From Lasiosphaeris hirsuta (taxonomy: Eukaryota; Ascomycota; Sordariomycetes; Sordariales; Lasiosphaeriaceae), in the NCBI GenBank assembly GCA_030549175.1, contig JAUKUA010000005.1, forward strand, positions 2,418,001-2,482,000: a stretch of DNA of 64,000 bases. Reading direction: 5' to 3'. Below are positions 12,338-24,202 of the stretch, in pieces. Positions within the stretch are counted from its first letter, which is position 1. Each line of letters begins with the position of its first letter. The notes below the pieces were generated by a model, which was not told the origin of the DNA, did not search any database, and saw only the letters and a list, made by a program, of their open reading frames with translations. The position numbers and the translations under genes were made by a program.

Positions 12338-15300
12338 TCACTCATCCTCTTTCTGAGGGGCATCTGCAAACCGAATCCCTCGCCTGGGCGGAGGGACTCT
12401 CGGGGTATCATCGTCGTCGCTGTCCTCATCATCGTCTGCGGCCGTCGCCGACATGCCAAGGGCAGCCTCTCTACGGCGCCGCTCGGCTGCCGTCTCGCCG
12501 CCCTCATCGCCATTGTCGCCAACGCCCTGAAGCACCGCCAACCTCCGCCTCCGCTCCACTGCCGTCTCCGGCTCGTCTCTGCTATGCGCATCCGTCTTGC
12601 CCCCTGGCGAAGGTGTCCTCGAATCCGACTGGCTGCGGCTGCCTTCGTCCGAGCTGGGTGCATCATTCCCTCCAGACTTTTGCTGCCGTTCCTGCTGCGA
12701 AGTGCTGCTGGCGGGGACAGCAACATTCTCCTTGCCACGAAGAGAATCCTGACCCGACGACTCTCCTTGCTTCTCTGGCGCTGGCGCGGGATCCTGCTTG
12801 GCAAGCACCTTGATGGTATGCGAAGCCGTAGACTGGTCAACGACTTCCTTTCGCGTGCTCTTGTTTAGCCCCCGCATTTCCTTGATGAAATCCTCTTTCG
12901 TCATGCGCTGGTTAACACCGCCAATGGTGAACCGAATATGCCGATCGTCTTCCTCTTCCTGTTCTTCTACCACGCTCTTCTTCCGAGCCTTCTGCGCCGA
13001 CGACTCCCCCGCAGTTGTCCGACCAAATCCAGACGCCCAGTTTGACATACCCGGCCTGGAAAGCGGTGCGACTTCGCCCTCGGATATGACCTCTCCGGGA
13101 GTGCTGGGTTTTTCAGGCTTGATAAGACCACCCATTCCCATATACTTGAGACTTTGGCTCACGAGATCGCCCCCCTCTGGTCTAGGGTCGGATGGCAGCT
13201 CGTATTTCTTGACGACCTCTCCATCTTCATTCTCAACAATAATCTGCATACATTGTCAGCCTCCAAACCTTTCGGACCACAAGGGTGAAGACATACCGTA
13301 TTGCCGAACTGATACGCTCTCGCGGGCTCGCCTCTTCGTCCCGCCTTTTGCTTGTCCTTTCTCTTCTCAATCTCTTCATCACGCCAATCAACAATCTTCT
13401 TTTTGATCGCCTCATAGCTCCAGCCAGACGAACCCGGCCCAGATTCAAGCTTAGCCTTGATAGCCTCGGCGTGCTTGGTGCCGCCCCCACTGTCGGGATG
13501 GGTAGGAGTGGGCTCAACGGCCAGCACCTCGCCATCTTGGTTTTCAATGATAATGTTGTCGCCCTCATCGTAGACCTCAACGGGTTTCCTCCCCCTCCCG
13601 GGGCTTTCCGACTGCTCGGCAGAAGACGTCCGTGGAGAGACGCCTTCACGCTCCGCCTTCTCCGACTCCCGCTCCAACATGCGCTCCACTCTCGCGGCCT
13701 CTGCCGGCGATATTGACATGGAATCTGGCCGCTCGGCTGGCTGCTGAGCTGCCGGTTCACCCTGAGCCCCGGCCTGCTCAGGTGGGCTGCCTCGCTGTGG
13801 GAAGATTGCTGACTGGGTAATAGGACCACCAGGGCCAATACCGTCATCCCACTTCTTTCTCCGGCGCCGCGTGGTCGAGGATGCCCTGCTTCCCTGCTTG
13901 GCGGGGGTTTCCTCGTTCTTCATGCGTCGAAGGAAGTGCCCCGGCACGCCTACAGGGGGCAGGGTTCCTGGAGGTAGTTCGGGCATTTTCAGCTCATCAA
14001 TCTCCGTGTCGGACAGGGTCCTGGCCTGAGAGCGCGACTGTGACGATATGCGCGGGAGGCGATTCATCCAAGTAGGACCGTCCTCGATGGCTTGTGTATA
14101 AGACATCGTAAGTGTCAGGGTATTGATGTGCTTGCCTAGCGTAAAGACAGCGATAGAGGAGCCGTGAACAATGATGGAGGCAACCACAAGGAACGTCACG
14201 ATCGGCCAGACAAGCAGCAGCAGGTCGTAATGAGGCACTCCTTTTTCTGGTAGCTCAGGGAGCGGGACCGTCTTCTCGATTTCGAGCTCAGCGCGCGCCA
14301 GAATGGCAACGAAGATAGCGCCAACACCTATGGGTCCGAAGTGACCGGCAAAGAGCGCCTCACGCCATGTCTTGATATCAGGAATGATTGGTTTCAGAGC
14401 CATCATGATGGGAACCCGGCGAACGAGAAGGACGAAGATGGCTAGAACAGCCAGTCTCCAGGCCCCGAGTCCGATCGAGGAGTCGTTGTACATCTCCCAC
14501 GGTATGATTGTACCGAAATACACAAAGTATGTCAGATTTAGCAACAAGTCGATGACGTTAGAGACGTGAGACTCTTCTGTTTTTTGCGTGAACCAACCGT
14601 CGTTGGAGAATCCGACGCCACAAGCGAAGCCGACCAAAAGGTCGTCAACACCCAATATACTGCCAGACCCAGCGCAGAAGAGGGCTAGGACGAAGTAGAA
14701 GACGAGAAAACTCTCGCGGTCGATCATATCGCGCTTCTCGGCGGCCTTGATCCCATGCCGGGCGAAGTATCCGATCAGGAAGCCATATACGGCACCGAAG
14801 ACACACTCATACAGGATGGTGTAGACAATCCAGTGGTAGGTCACATGCTTGGCGTCCTGGTGGTCCTGGATGAGATAGAGGGATAGGTAGATGAAGGGAA
14901 AAGCCATGCCGTCGTTGCACCCCGACTCGGCTGAGAGCAAGTCTCTCAAATGCTTGGGCACCCGCTTGGCAAACTTGCCCTTACCAACAACGGAAGAGGC
15001 GAGGACGGGATCGGTGGCTGTGACGCAGGCGGCAACGACTAAACTATCGAGCCAGTTCAGAGGTGGGATCAGCCACCAGATGAAAAGACTGGTGATGAGC
15101 CATCCAACGGTCATGACGGGGACGAGAAGGAAGAAGACGGACTTCCAATGTCTCTCCATGTAAAACTTGGGCAGTTCGACACCGACGGCAAAGCATTGGA
15201 CGACGAGGACGATACGGGAGAACTCAATGGTAACAATGTCGACGCTCCCCCATGAGGCGGGATCAATAAGGTTGGCGGCATGAGGGCCGAAGATGACGCC

Positions 15301-15441
15301 GCATAGAGTGGCTACCGTGGCTTCACCGATATACATGCGCTCCTTGATGATGGAGGAGCAGAGCATGAACAGCGAGGTGAAGCCGCCCAATATGATGTAG
15401 ACCAAGTGCGGCTTGGTGATGGATAGATGGTCCCAGGCCAT
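12338..15441 (-). CDS. Plasma-membrane Na+(K+)/H+ antiporter, Nha1-type
   Basis: Exchanges protons for Na+ or K+ across the plasma membrane (CPA1 family, fungal NHA clade). Exons 15441-13297 and 13243-12338 (minus), joined through a 53-base intron (GTATGT to TGCAG) in phase 0; 1016 residues. The first ~440 residues form about a dozen membrane segments with the transport motifs TATDPVLASS (143-145 is TDP) and AESGCNDGMAFPF, plus GVDDLLVGFACGVGFSNDGW. The remaining ~570 residues are a hydrophilic cytosolic tail, as in yeast Nha1, rich in Glu, Arg, Pro and Ser. The tail carries two copies of an IIxENxDGEV motif, one either side of the intron, and two copies of ERRRRxAxL. The start codon directly precedes the first membrane segment. 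Family call firm; ion preference unknown. Confidence 0.93.
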
Positions 15442-15780
15442 GGCTGCAGTAGGGTGGCGGCAACTGGCCGCTTGCAGCTAGGTAACAGTGCAACACTTCA
15501 ACCGGATGTCGTCCTAGGATGTCGTGAACCTCGACGTGTGCCAATGGCCTGAGGAGGTCGAGGAGGATGTGGTATCAATACCACGCGAACATGAGTAAGC
15601 GGGGGCAGAGCTGCGGCCGCTTCCCAGCTTCCTCCAGTTGGATGTGGGTGAAGCTGAAGCTTGCGAAGGGGTTATTTGGAGCTGATGCATTCAGGAAATA
15701 CCAGGCGCGCCAGAGTGGCCAGGTCTAAAAGGCGAAGACGAGGGGGAGGAGCGGGATCGCTCAACCGCGATCGGCCGGCT

Positions 15781-15812
<32 letters not shown>

Positions 15813-16980
15813 GGGGGGGGGGGGGGGTTTTGCGCGGCACCAGGGCCCCACACAGCGCAGATTCTAGGCCGAGAAAAAACGAGAGCGACAAAAAAGCCAG
15901 TGAGGCAATCGCAATCGCAATGGTAACCGGCTCAGGTACCGGTCTGTGGGATGTGAAATGTGAAATGTGAGATGCGGCGGGTGGGTTGTGTTGTGGGTTC
16001 TGCGTGGTCGACAGCAGTGGCAGCAATCAGTTGCCGAAGCGAGGAATGATAATGTGCGGGAGAAGAAGGCGCGTGTTGGGCGTCCGCAGCATCCGCATCC
16101 AGACGAGTAGGCGCGATGCTTGAGGATCGATGCCTTGGAATGGAGCGAGAGTGGCGGGCAAGATACAAAGTAACAGGATGTAGGCGCGTCTGTCCATATA
16201 AGAAGAGCCGGCAAACCTTTGCGGGTGGCCGTTGAGGACCCAAGCTGTTTTTCATTCTGATTCCAAGCCCGTCCCAAGGATCTTGTTGCAGTGAGCTAAT
16301 GGCGAGTGGCGCAGGTGTGTGGTGGGTCATGGGCGGCTGGGCCGAACAAGGACTCGATCCATCCGGAAGTGACTGCACTCGTACCGTCCCTTGGCTCCTG
16401 CTATTGGATTCTGCACTTGGCGATAGTGGGAGGAAGTGCTGAATTCTGAATTGCGGAATCTTACGGACTGAGCGAGGGTATAGCATCCCCCAACCACATC
16501 CGGGCGCAGCGCCATTCGCCGCGCTCTCAAGCACGGATGAGGTGGTAGATAAGTGGTAGACAAGCGGTAGCGCTTCCAGTAAGTCGGGTCTGTCCAATGT
16601 CTGTGGCGCCCCCATCAGCCCTTCCGCTGTTGCACGGATATATTTGTGGAAAACCTCAGACTCTTGTCCTCTCGAGCATTCTCTCGTGCCTCGTCTCTTC
16701 TTCCGAGAATGGGCGAAAAGGGGTGCTAACACCGCCCCTGGGGCTCGAGCTGAGACAGCTATGTGACACCGGACCCTACCTACACTATCTTGAGCCCAAT
16801 CTGTCTCTCTTGGCTTGCTGATATTGCTTAGAAACCCGTCCCGCAGTTACGGCAGACAACAGAGCCGCCATCAGTGAGACCGTGCAGCGACGCCGAACTA
16901 CCCCCACTATACATGCCGAGTACAGCCAGGCAGCCCAATGAAAGTCGAAAGACATGTACCCGCACGCATGTACCTCTCAG
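15442..16980. other. Upstream region of the antiporter gene
   Basis: Probably promoter and leader of the antiporter gene. It contains the long T/G homopolymer at 15782-15827 and small tandem repeats near 15905-15975 (GCAATC and GTGAAAT units). No supported gene. Confidence 0.5.
15782..15827. repeat. Homopolymer junction T30 then G16
   Basis: Thirty consecutive T (15782-15811) are followed directly by sixteen G (15812-15827), then TTTT. Read on the antiporter gene strand it is C16 followed by A30. It may be real or a length-uncertain sequencing or assembly product. Confidence 0.9.
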
Positions 16981-18577
16981 ACATATTAAGTGTTAAGGGT
17001 GGCTTTGCGAAGAACGACACCAAAATGAAAGGATGGTACTGCAGAGCTGGGATTGCCCGCCAAACTACAAGCAATGAGCACAGTGACCCTGAGTAGTGAG
17101 CACATTACAGCTGAAGCCATGGAGTCAGTTGTGCCGCCTTTTCTCCTTTTGACCTCCAGTCGTTTGGTCCACGGGGGTCGCGCCAAGCTCCGCCCAGCTT
17201 TGCCCAGCATCGGATTCAGACAATCAAGGCAATCACTCCAGTCTCTGCAAACTCTGTGAGCTTTTGGTGAAGCTTATCCGAAAGCTTCATAATTTTGGCA
17301 TTTTGGCAGAGGTTGTTGATTGACAGGGGCAAGGGTCCAGCCAAGAGGCGAGATCGACACTCTAATGCCCGTTATTCTATTTCTGGTGTTTCTGCTTCCC
17401 ATTGACAAAAACGTCAGGTGAAACAAAACCATTTTGGTTGCGGCTCTGTGGTGGATTGTCCCGGAAACATTACACGAGATTCCTACCCATGGAAGCAATC
17501 TAGAAGACAGAAGAAAAAGAGACGAGGAAAAAAAAAAAGATGTCCCGTGTGATTGATTCCCTATCTACCCGCTATACAAGCACGGGCCATATCAGCCAGC
17601 TTTTTGCTTGGGTAGTGACATCGGTAATTCCTAGTGCATCGTCAGCGGAGATTGGGATTGGTGCAAGGTGGCCGAATGGGCAGTTTGTGTGGCGGTCTGG
17701 ACGCGCCGCTCGGCGGAAGGTGACGGGAGTGCAGATACAGCATGCGCAGAACCTTTTAGCTAGCAATTGTCAGATCCCAGTGTTCTATCAGGTTAGCACG
17801 CAGCATTTAGGTGTCTGAAACCCAATTGACCATATTCCCTCTATATGCCGTGCCTGGGCTGTGCTTGCGCCGTGATGAGAAGATGTCTGGGAAACATCCG
17901 ACGCCTCGGTCCGCGTCACCTTGGCCTGGTGTCCGTATCCATTCTCGGGGTCCACCAGGTTGCGCGGTTGGGGTGCTTTCCGTGGCCGTACCGCTACCTA
18001 GGGGTCACGAGACCACGTGGGCGGCCATAGAGCCATGGCCACAGGCGCTACTAGTACTCTGCACCTGAGACAGCCAACCCCGTCGACCCTTTCCACTTAG
18101 CTTCTGCTGCATTTTCCACGCCCCAAAAAACTGGATCGCAGGTGGCCATGCATGATTCGTGCTGTTGTCTGCAGCAGACCCAATTGGGCAGGCGAAGCTG
18201 GGGGGATATGCCCCATGATCTATGCGGTTTTACTGTTTTCGCTATTTTCTTTCATGAGGATCGGGAGAGCAAAGTTCCATGATTCCTTCGGTAGGATGCC
18301 TTCAAGTCAATCCTGAGACATGTTCGCGCTGGCACGCTAGTGACTATGGTGGCTGCGTAACATTGGTGCCTGAGGCAGAAACCCGGTTCGATATAGCAGA
18401 AGCGGATGGACACCTCGTCGCTTGTCTGTTGGCTCGTAACCCTCCCATAAAAGGAGATGTTGAGGTCGCTAAAACTGACATTCATGGTATTTTCAAGGCA
18501 TACCTGGCATTTTAAGGCTTTCCTGTATCCCAAAGCATAGTAATCAGGAGTATGTTTTCTTCCACTTTAACCCTGGA
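16981..18577. other. Gene-free stretch
   Basis: No ORF with coding character; scattered short ORFs on both strands overlap each other. I recognise no element here. Confidence 0.45.
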
Positions 18578-18740
18578 TCGTTTGTTAGCGTGATCACTCC
18601 CGTTAAGAAGGACGTTGAAGCCTCGACGAGGCTTTTCTCTCATGAAAAAAAGGCATTCTTACATTTCGAGAGGTAAATTCAGGTTTTATCAACGCATTTC
18701 CAACGTCAATAACGGCATTTTCTACATTTTAAAAGGTATA
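18578..18740. repeat. Dispersed repeat copy B
   Basis: Diverged partner of the repeat at 2405-2560, in the same orientation. It starts with the shared TTTGTTAGCG block and continues through AAGAAGGA, TTGAAGC, TTCGAGAGG and GGTTTTAT-like blocks. The differences are mostly transitions plus small gaps. No coding potential. Confidence 0.5.
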
Positions 18741-18921
18741 TCTCAGTACTTTAAAAAGGCTTTTACCATGTCCCCAACGAGCTTCGAAATCACGCGCTCG
18801 CTGAACGTCAAACAAGGGTTGGATTTTATAGCTACAGTTTCGAAGATGCGAACAAACAGGTGTTGGGTTGTCGTGTTGCCAAATGGGAATGGAGGCAGAG
18901 CCTGCAAGCGCTTTTCTGTAG

Positions 18922-19806
18922 GCAATTGCTAGGGGCGCAGTAGCCCGATGCAGGGTTAGGGTTATGTATAGGGAAAATTGCAGGCCCCCACTCCCTAGCC
19001 CTCGCCGCCTTCAAAAGTTCACACCGCCTTTGACCCTCCATGCCAGCCAAGGTGCCATGCCGGCCCTCATGCCAATTGCGATCCGACTGCCCACCACCTA
19101 AGCACCTGTAACGCCAGCCTGCGTACGGCCCCACCACGTTCAATCACAACACCAACAACGAAGGTTCGCGATGTCACGCCCACACGACTGCGTTCAATGC
19201 TAATATCGTCGTTATAGATCAGTTCTAGACCCTTCAAAGCATTGAATTCGGCATTTTTCAGTCAAATACCATCGCGCGCGCCTGCAGGGAGCCCGCATGT
19301 TACCCGCACAGGAAGCCGACCCCGTGCCAATGCGTACCCAACCCCGCGCACACGACCGCAATTGAAGACTCCAACTTTCTCGATATCGTGACTGCTGATC
19401 AATAGAGGTGCTGAGGAGCCATCTGCCACTAAGAAAAGGCGTGTACCTAGCCTCTCGGAACCTCCAGTGGCAAGAAAGGCTACTCGAGGTGGTCGCGAGG
19501 TGCGGCTGACGGCCAGGGCACTGGGCCTGGATTGATCTGGCACTTCAAAGAGTACGGATCTGGCGTTTTCCAGGGCCAGGCCTGCGTTATTCAATTGCGC
19601 GGCACCTCAAGGACCGTTTTTTCCTGGCCAGGGTACTGCGTTGGTGATCTTGTTGTCATAGTGTTCATCGAGTCAATTGATGCATTGTATTGGTGCGATT
19701 TTGGATGGGATTTCGACAGCTGGCAACGCACATGTTGAAGGGCTTGAACTTACTGCCGGCAGAATGACCTTAGGATGGGGGTCAGCACTGCGCCCCTAGC
19801 AATTGC
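18922..19806. mobile_element. 885-base segment with exact 20-base terminal inverted repeats
   Basis: 18922-18941 (GCAATTGCTAGGGGCGCAGT) recurs as its exact reverse complement at 19787-19806. The inside is GC-rich and holds a broken reading frame with protein-like composition (about 19262-19535: ATKKRRVPSLSEPPVARK preceded by an Arg/Pro/Thr-rich stretch and an internal stop). GGGTTAGGGTTA, two telomere-type units, lies at 18953-18964. I see no target-site duplication just outside the repeats. It could be a decayed DNA transposon or non-autonomous derivative, or two inverted copies of a shorter repeat. No transposase motif was seen. Confidence 0.45.
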
Positions 19807-19870
19807 TTTTTTGTATCGAATCACCAAGATAGCTACACAAGAGCCTATGACATGTATGGCCAAATGGGCC

Positions 19871-20160
19871 CTGGCAAGAGGGAGGATGTTATAGTCTAGC
19901 CGTACCCTCACCCGGTCAAGTGTTCATGACACCATCGCTAGACGGCCTACCCGTGCTGGCAAGACATTGTAGTCCGTAGTCAAATAGTCCTACCTTGATC
20001 ACCACACGTTGTGACCAAGCAACTCTTGCGAGAACCACGGGGGCTAATAGGGCCACGGGTACCCGTGGCCCTATTAACCCCCGAGAACCACCACCGAATG
20101 ACTAAGCCACGCGCTGCCAAGTCCACCGATTAACCCCTTTTAGCATATAGCCTCCAGTAA
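19871..20160 (+). mobile_element. Possible retrotransposon LTR remnant with polypurine tract
   Basis: A purine run at 19877-19886 (AGAGGGAGGA) is directly followed by TGTTATAGTC at 19887, the arrangement of a polypurine tract next to the TG end of a 3' LTR. No matching 5' LTR or reverse transcriptase was found in the window, and the right end is not defined. Weak call. Confidence 0.25.
20039..20082. repeat. 44-base near-perfect palindrome flanked by a direct repeat
   Basis: Two 22-base arms meet with no spacer at 20060/20061 (the centre reads ACGGGTACCCGT) and differ at one position only. The 10-base CGAGAACCAC stands on both sides (20029-20038 and 20082-20091), like a target duplication around a tiny inserted foldback element. 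It lies about 250 bases upstream of the Pif1-type helicase start. Confidence 0.9.
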
Positions 20161-20337
20161 TGCCGTCCACTGCCAGTTTTCTGCCAGCGTTCTGCCAGTG
20201 CCAGGCGCTCAGACGCGATTTTTCGACGTGGACGCGACGAAAGTGCTTTTTGGTTGTGACTTCCGCCGCTGTCAACACGCTACAGACACCCACCATCCCA
20301 CTCATTCCTCAGCTGCATCCATTGGCACTGGGCTCGC

Positions 20338-22996
20338 ATGAAGACTGGTATTCCCAGTTACGCCCTCCGCCGAGCTGTCACCTCCCTCACTATCAAGCGA
20401 ACCCCCTTGCACCCGGCTGGCCCTATTTCATATGTGCACTCGGTCGGTGTCCAACCCTCTGTTTCCCAGGGCCAAATGTTAGCCAAGGCGGTCGTTGATG
20501 CCAAAAAGGCTGCTCCTCTCAGGAAGCAGCCCTTGCCCTCGAGCGGCCCGGGCGTCACAGCTCAGAATGGGCCTCACAATGGAAATATTCTCGACATGTT
20601 TAATAAGCCACACACTTCCTCGAGCTCTGCCCGGCAAACCTTCGCCCACCGCTCAACTGGGGCAGAGTCGTCGCAAAACCTTTCTGTCCGGGCCACCCAA
20701 CCCCCGCCACGCGCTGGCAGCAGTGGCTTCGCTTCGCTCTACAAGCAGTCCGACTCGTTCAAGGTGTCCCCCGATCCCATCGACCGCTTAGACAACAAGC
20801 TGGGCGGTGCAGCGGCCTCACGATCAAGCACCGTTACATCGTTAGTCGATTTCTCAGACGACGACTTCAGCGACGACCTTGATTTCGAGGAGCCCTCTAC
20901 TCTCCCCGCGTTGTCGAAACAAAAGCCTGTTCAGGTCGATGCTACTGTCCCGACGGATCCGATTTCTGGTTGGTCACAATCATCACCTTCGCACCTTACT
21001 CGTCCACAGCCGGCTCAACAATCTACAAAACGGAAATCCCCAGACAATAACGAGTCCGATCCAAGGATAACTAAAAGACAGCTGCCCTGGGGTCCAGGCC
21101 GTAAGGATGCCGAGAATGACAAGGAGCTCCACGAGGCAGCATCTCGCCCAACTCAGAAGAAAGATACTCAGATATGGAACAAAAGTGTAAGTGACTTGAC
21201 AGCTCAGAAGAAGCAGTTGAAGACTCAGCATAAAGGTTCCGCGTCTAGCAAGACTGAGACTACCGCGGAAGAAATTCACAACATTGTCTCGGGCACGAGT
21301 AGGCCTCGTACCTCGAAGAAAACAGCAGCTATCGTGCTGAGCGAGGAGCAAAAGCATGTCAAGAAGCTAGTAGTTGAACAGGGCCAGAGCGTTTTCTTCA
21401 CTGGCCCCGCTGGTACTGGAAAGTCGGTGCTGATGCGAGCCATTATCTCTGATCTCAAGAAGAAGCATGTACGAGACCCGGAACGCATTGCCGTCACCGC
21501 CTCGACAGGCCTTGCTGCGTGCAACATCGGCGGAATGACGCTGCATAGCTTTTCAGGCATCGGTCTCGGCAAGGAAGATGCCCAGGCTCTGGTCAAGAAG
21601 ATTCGGCGTAACCCCAAGGCCAAGAATCGGTGGTTGAAAGTCAAAACTCTGGTTATCGACGAGATATCCATGGTGGACGGTGATCTTTTCGATAAACTAT
21701 CCCAGATAGGGAGGATCATTCGAAACAACGGACGACCGTGGGGCGGTATTCAGCTTGTCATCACGGGCGACTTCTTCCAACTTCCCCCTGTGCCGGATAA
21801 TAGCAAACAAAGGGATGTGAAGTTTGCTTTTGATGCGGCAACATGGAACACGTCTCTCGATCATACAATCGGCTTGACAGAAGTCTTCCGTCAAAAGGAC
21901 CCAGGTAACATTTATCTCGTAGCTCGATAATGGCAATCGCTAACTTTTACACAGTATTTGCCGAGATGCTCAATGAGATGCGCCTAGGCAGAATAAGCGA
22001 GCGGACTGTACAAACCTTTGAGGCACTCAGCCGGCCTCTCACTTTTGACGACGGGCTCGAAGTTACTGAACTGTTAGCGTTTCTGTACCAAAGCTGTAGA
22101 GGTGTGAAACTGATGTGCTTTTTAGGTTCCCGACGAGAAATGAAGTAGAAAACTCCAACCAAAAGCGTCTCAAGGCATTGGATGGCCTAGGCCACCGATA
22201 CGATGCCATCGATACTGGTGATGCGCAGATCCGGGATAGGCTACTTGCCAATATGATGGCACCGCCAGCACTTGAGCTGAAAAAGGGCGCCCAGGTTATG
22301 CTGATCAAAAATATGGACGAGACCCTGGTGAATGGCTCGCTGGGGACAGTAATAGGTTTCCAGACTGAAGAGGATGTGGAACTGATGACTAGCTTGGATG
22401 TCGAAATGATGGATGGGCCAAGCGACATCAAGAAGAGGATTCGGGCTTACAGCAACGCGCTCGACACCGGCGGTGATAAGAAAAAGTACCCAATGGTCCG
22501 CTTCCATGCTGTTGATGGTACCAAGAGAGATCTCCTTTGCGTCCCTGAAGATTGGAAGGTGGAGCTGCCCACTGGCGAAATTCAAGCGTCTCGCAAGCAG
22601 ATTCCCTTAATCTTGGCTTGGGCGTTGTCAATCCACAAGGCCCAGGGCCAGACGCTGGATCGGGTCAAAGTTGACCTTGGTAAGGTTTTTGAGAAAGGAC
22701 AGGCGTATGTCGCGCTTAGTCGTGCTACCACACAGCAAGGCCTTCAGGTGTTGCGCTTTAGGAAGGATAAAGTCATGGCACATCCCCGTGTCATCGGCTT
22801 CTACAACCAGCTGTACAGCGTCGACATGGCGGCAAAGAAGGAGGCTACTCCGATGGCCAAGTTCGTCACCAAGCAGCCGCCGGCAGCGGCGCCGGCAGCA
22901 CTTGCAAAGCCGACAGCACCTACAAAACCGAGCGGCAGGACTTATATCGATGTTGATGATGATGAGGAGGAAATGGCGGCAGCAGCATGGGGCTGA
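20338..22996 (+). CDS. Pif1-family 5'-3' DNA helicase
   Basis: Superfamily 1B helicase; yeast Pif1 acts on mitochondrial DNA, telomeres and G-quadruplexes. Exons 20338-21904, 21955-22072 and 22126-22996; introns of 50 and 53 bases; 851 residues. Both junctions restore family sequence (FRQKDP|VFAEML and VTEL|FPTRNE). The N-terminus (MKTGIPSYALRRAVTSLTIK) is basic and amphipathic, consistent with a mitochondrial presequence (inference). After a disordered region to about residue 330 come Walker A GPAGTGKS (about 356-363), DEISM (about 441), GDFFQLPP (about 477), AWALSIHKAQGQTL (about 726-739) and YVALSRA (about 755). The tail is Ala/Pro-rich and ends in an acidic stretch. All helicase motifs are intact. 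The upstream gene-free region is full of repeat remnants. Confidence 0.95.
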
Positions 22997-24202
22997 TCCG
23001 AGTGCTTGTCCGAGCATAGCCAGCTTTTGGTCGTCCGTGGGACTCGGCAATAGCATAGTGCGCGGCGCTCATTTGGTATAGCATTGTTTATTTTAGGCGG
23101 CGCCCCTGGGGGAGTCTGAAAGACAGAGAGACCGTGTTTTTAGCGCCGGCCGATCCACGCTAGGCCTAGAAGGGGGTGGCCAAATGAGTTGCCCTGGATA
23201 GTGGGTGGTACGGTACACGATGGGTGTAATATATTGGAAGGTCAGAAGTACTACCTTGAGTCATGACATACTAAGTTGTTTGAGCCAAGCAACTGATCCA
23301 CAGGTGTGTTACAGGTTGTTGTGGCGTATCTTCGTGTGTGAACCTGGAGTAGTGATAAAAGAAAGCCACCTACCCCGGCTCCGGATAGGAAATGTTTTGG
23401 AAGTGGAAAATCATCCGAACTTTCGTGGCAATACATTTCGTCGGGAGTACTGGCTGTGAAAAGGTACCTTGTACAAAGAATAGCTGCAGTGCAGCAGGGT
23501 GCAGCCAACGGGGAGAAGGACAAGCTGTCGAGTGCCCCGCAAACCGGGATCACGCTGTCGCGGGAACGCATGGTCTTGGCGCGGCTCACAATGGGGCGTA
23601 TCGATAAGCAAAAAGTGGAAGGACATCGCAACGCTCATTAAACTCCCGATTCACCTCACTCTGGGGCAAACAACGTCTTACGCCGACCACGAGGATAGAC
23701 CCAGAAAGCATCCCGCGCTCGCCTTTTCAATTATCGAAATACCTAGTCCCAGTGATTTTTTGTCGGCATGCATTAGACACATCAGGCCCTCTTCGATTGT
23801 GGATAAACACCAAGGGGAAAAAAACTTCGTCCCTCCACCGCCCCGGCGCGTGCAGGCTGGGCATCCGCGCCTTGCTCGTCACTAAGAAGGCCTTGAAAAT
23901 ATATCTCCGCCCCCTCTCCCAACCCGTTCAACGCACGGGGCCTCGGAACTTGAGCCCTCAGAACCTATTGAAAACGCCCAAGAAAGACCATACCGCCCAA
24001 TCTCCTTGGCTCACCCGAGTGAACGAGGCACCCGCGCCGTGTGTTCTTCTCGGTGAACGCCTCGAAAAGGAATATTCACATCCTCCCTGATTCCTGCCAC
24101 GCGCATTCACAAAAATTCCACGTCTTTTTCTCCACGGAGGACGCCAATACCAAATACTAGCACTTTTCGGTCAATCGCCAAGTGCTCCTTCGATTCGGCA
24201 AC
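22997..24202. other. Intergenic between helicase and EDC3 genes
   Basis: 3' flank of the helicase gene and 5' flank of the EDC3 gene. The last ~300 bases before the EDC3 start are C-rich and probably leader. No supported gene. Confidence 0.5.
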
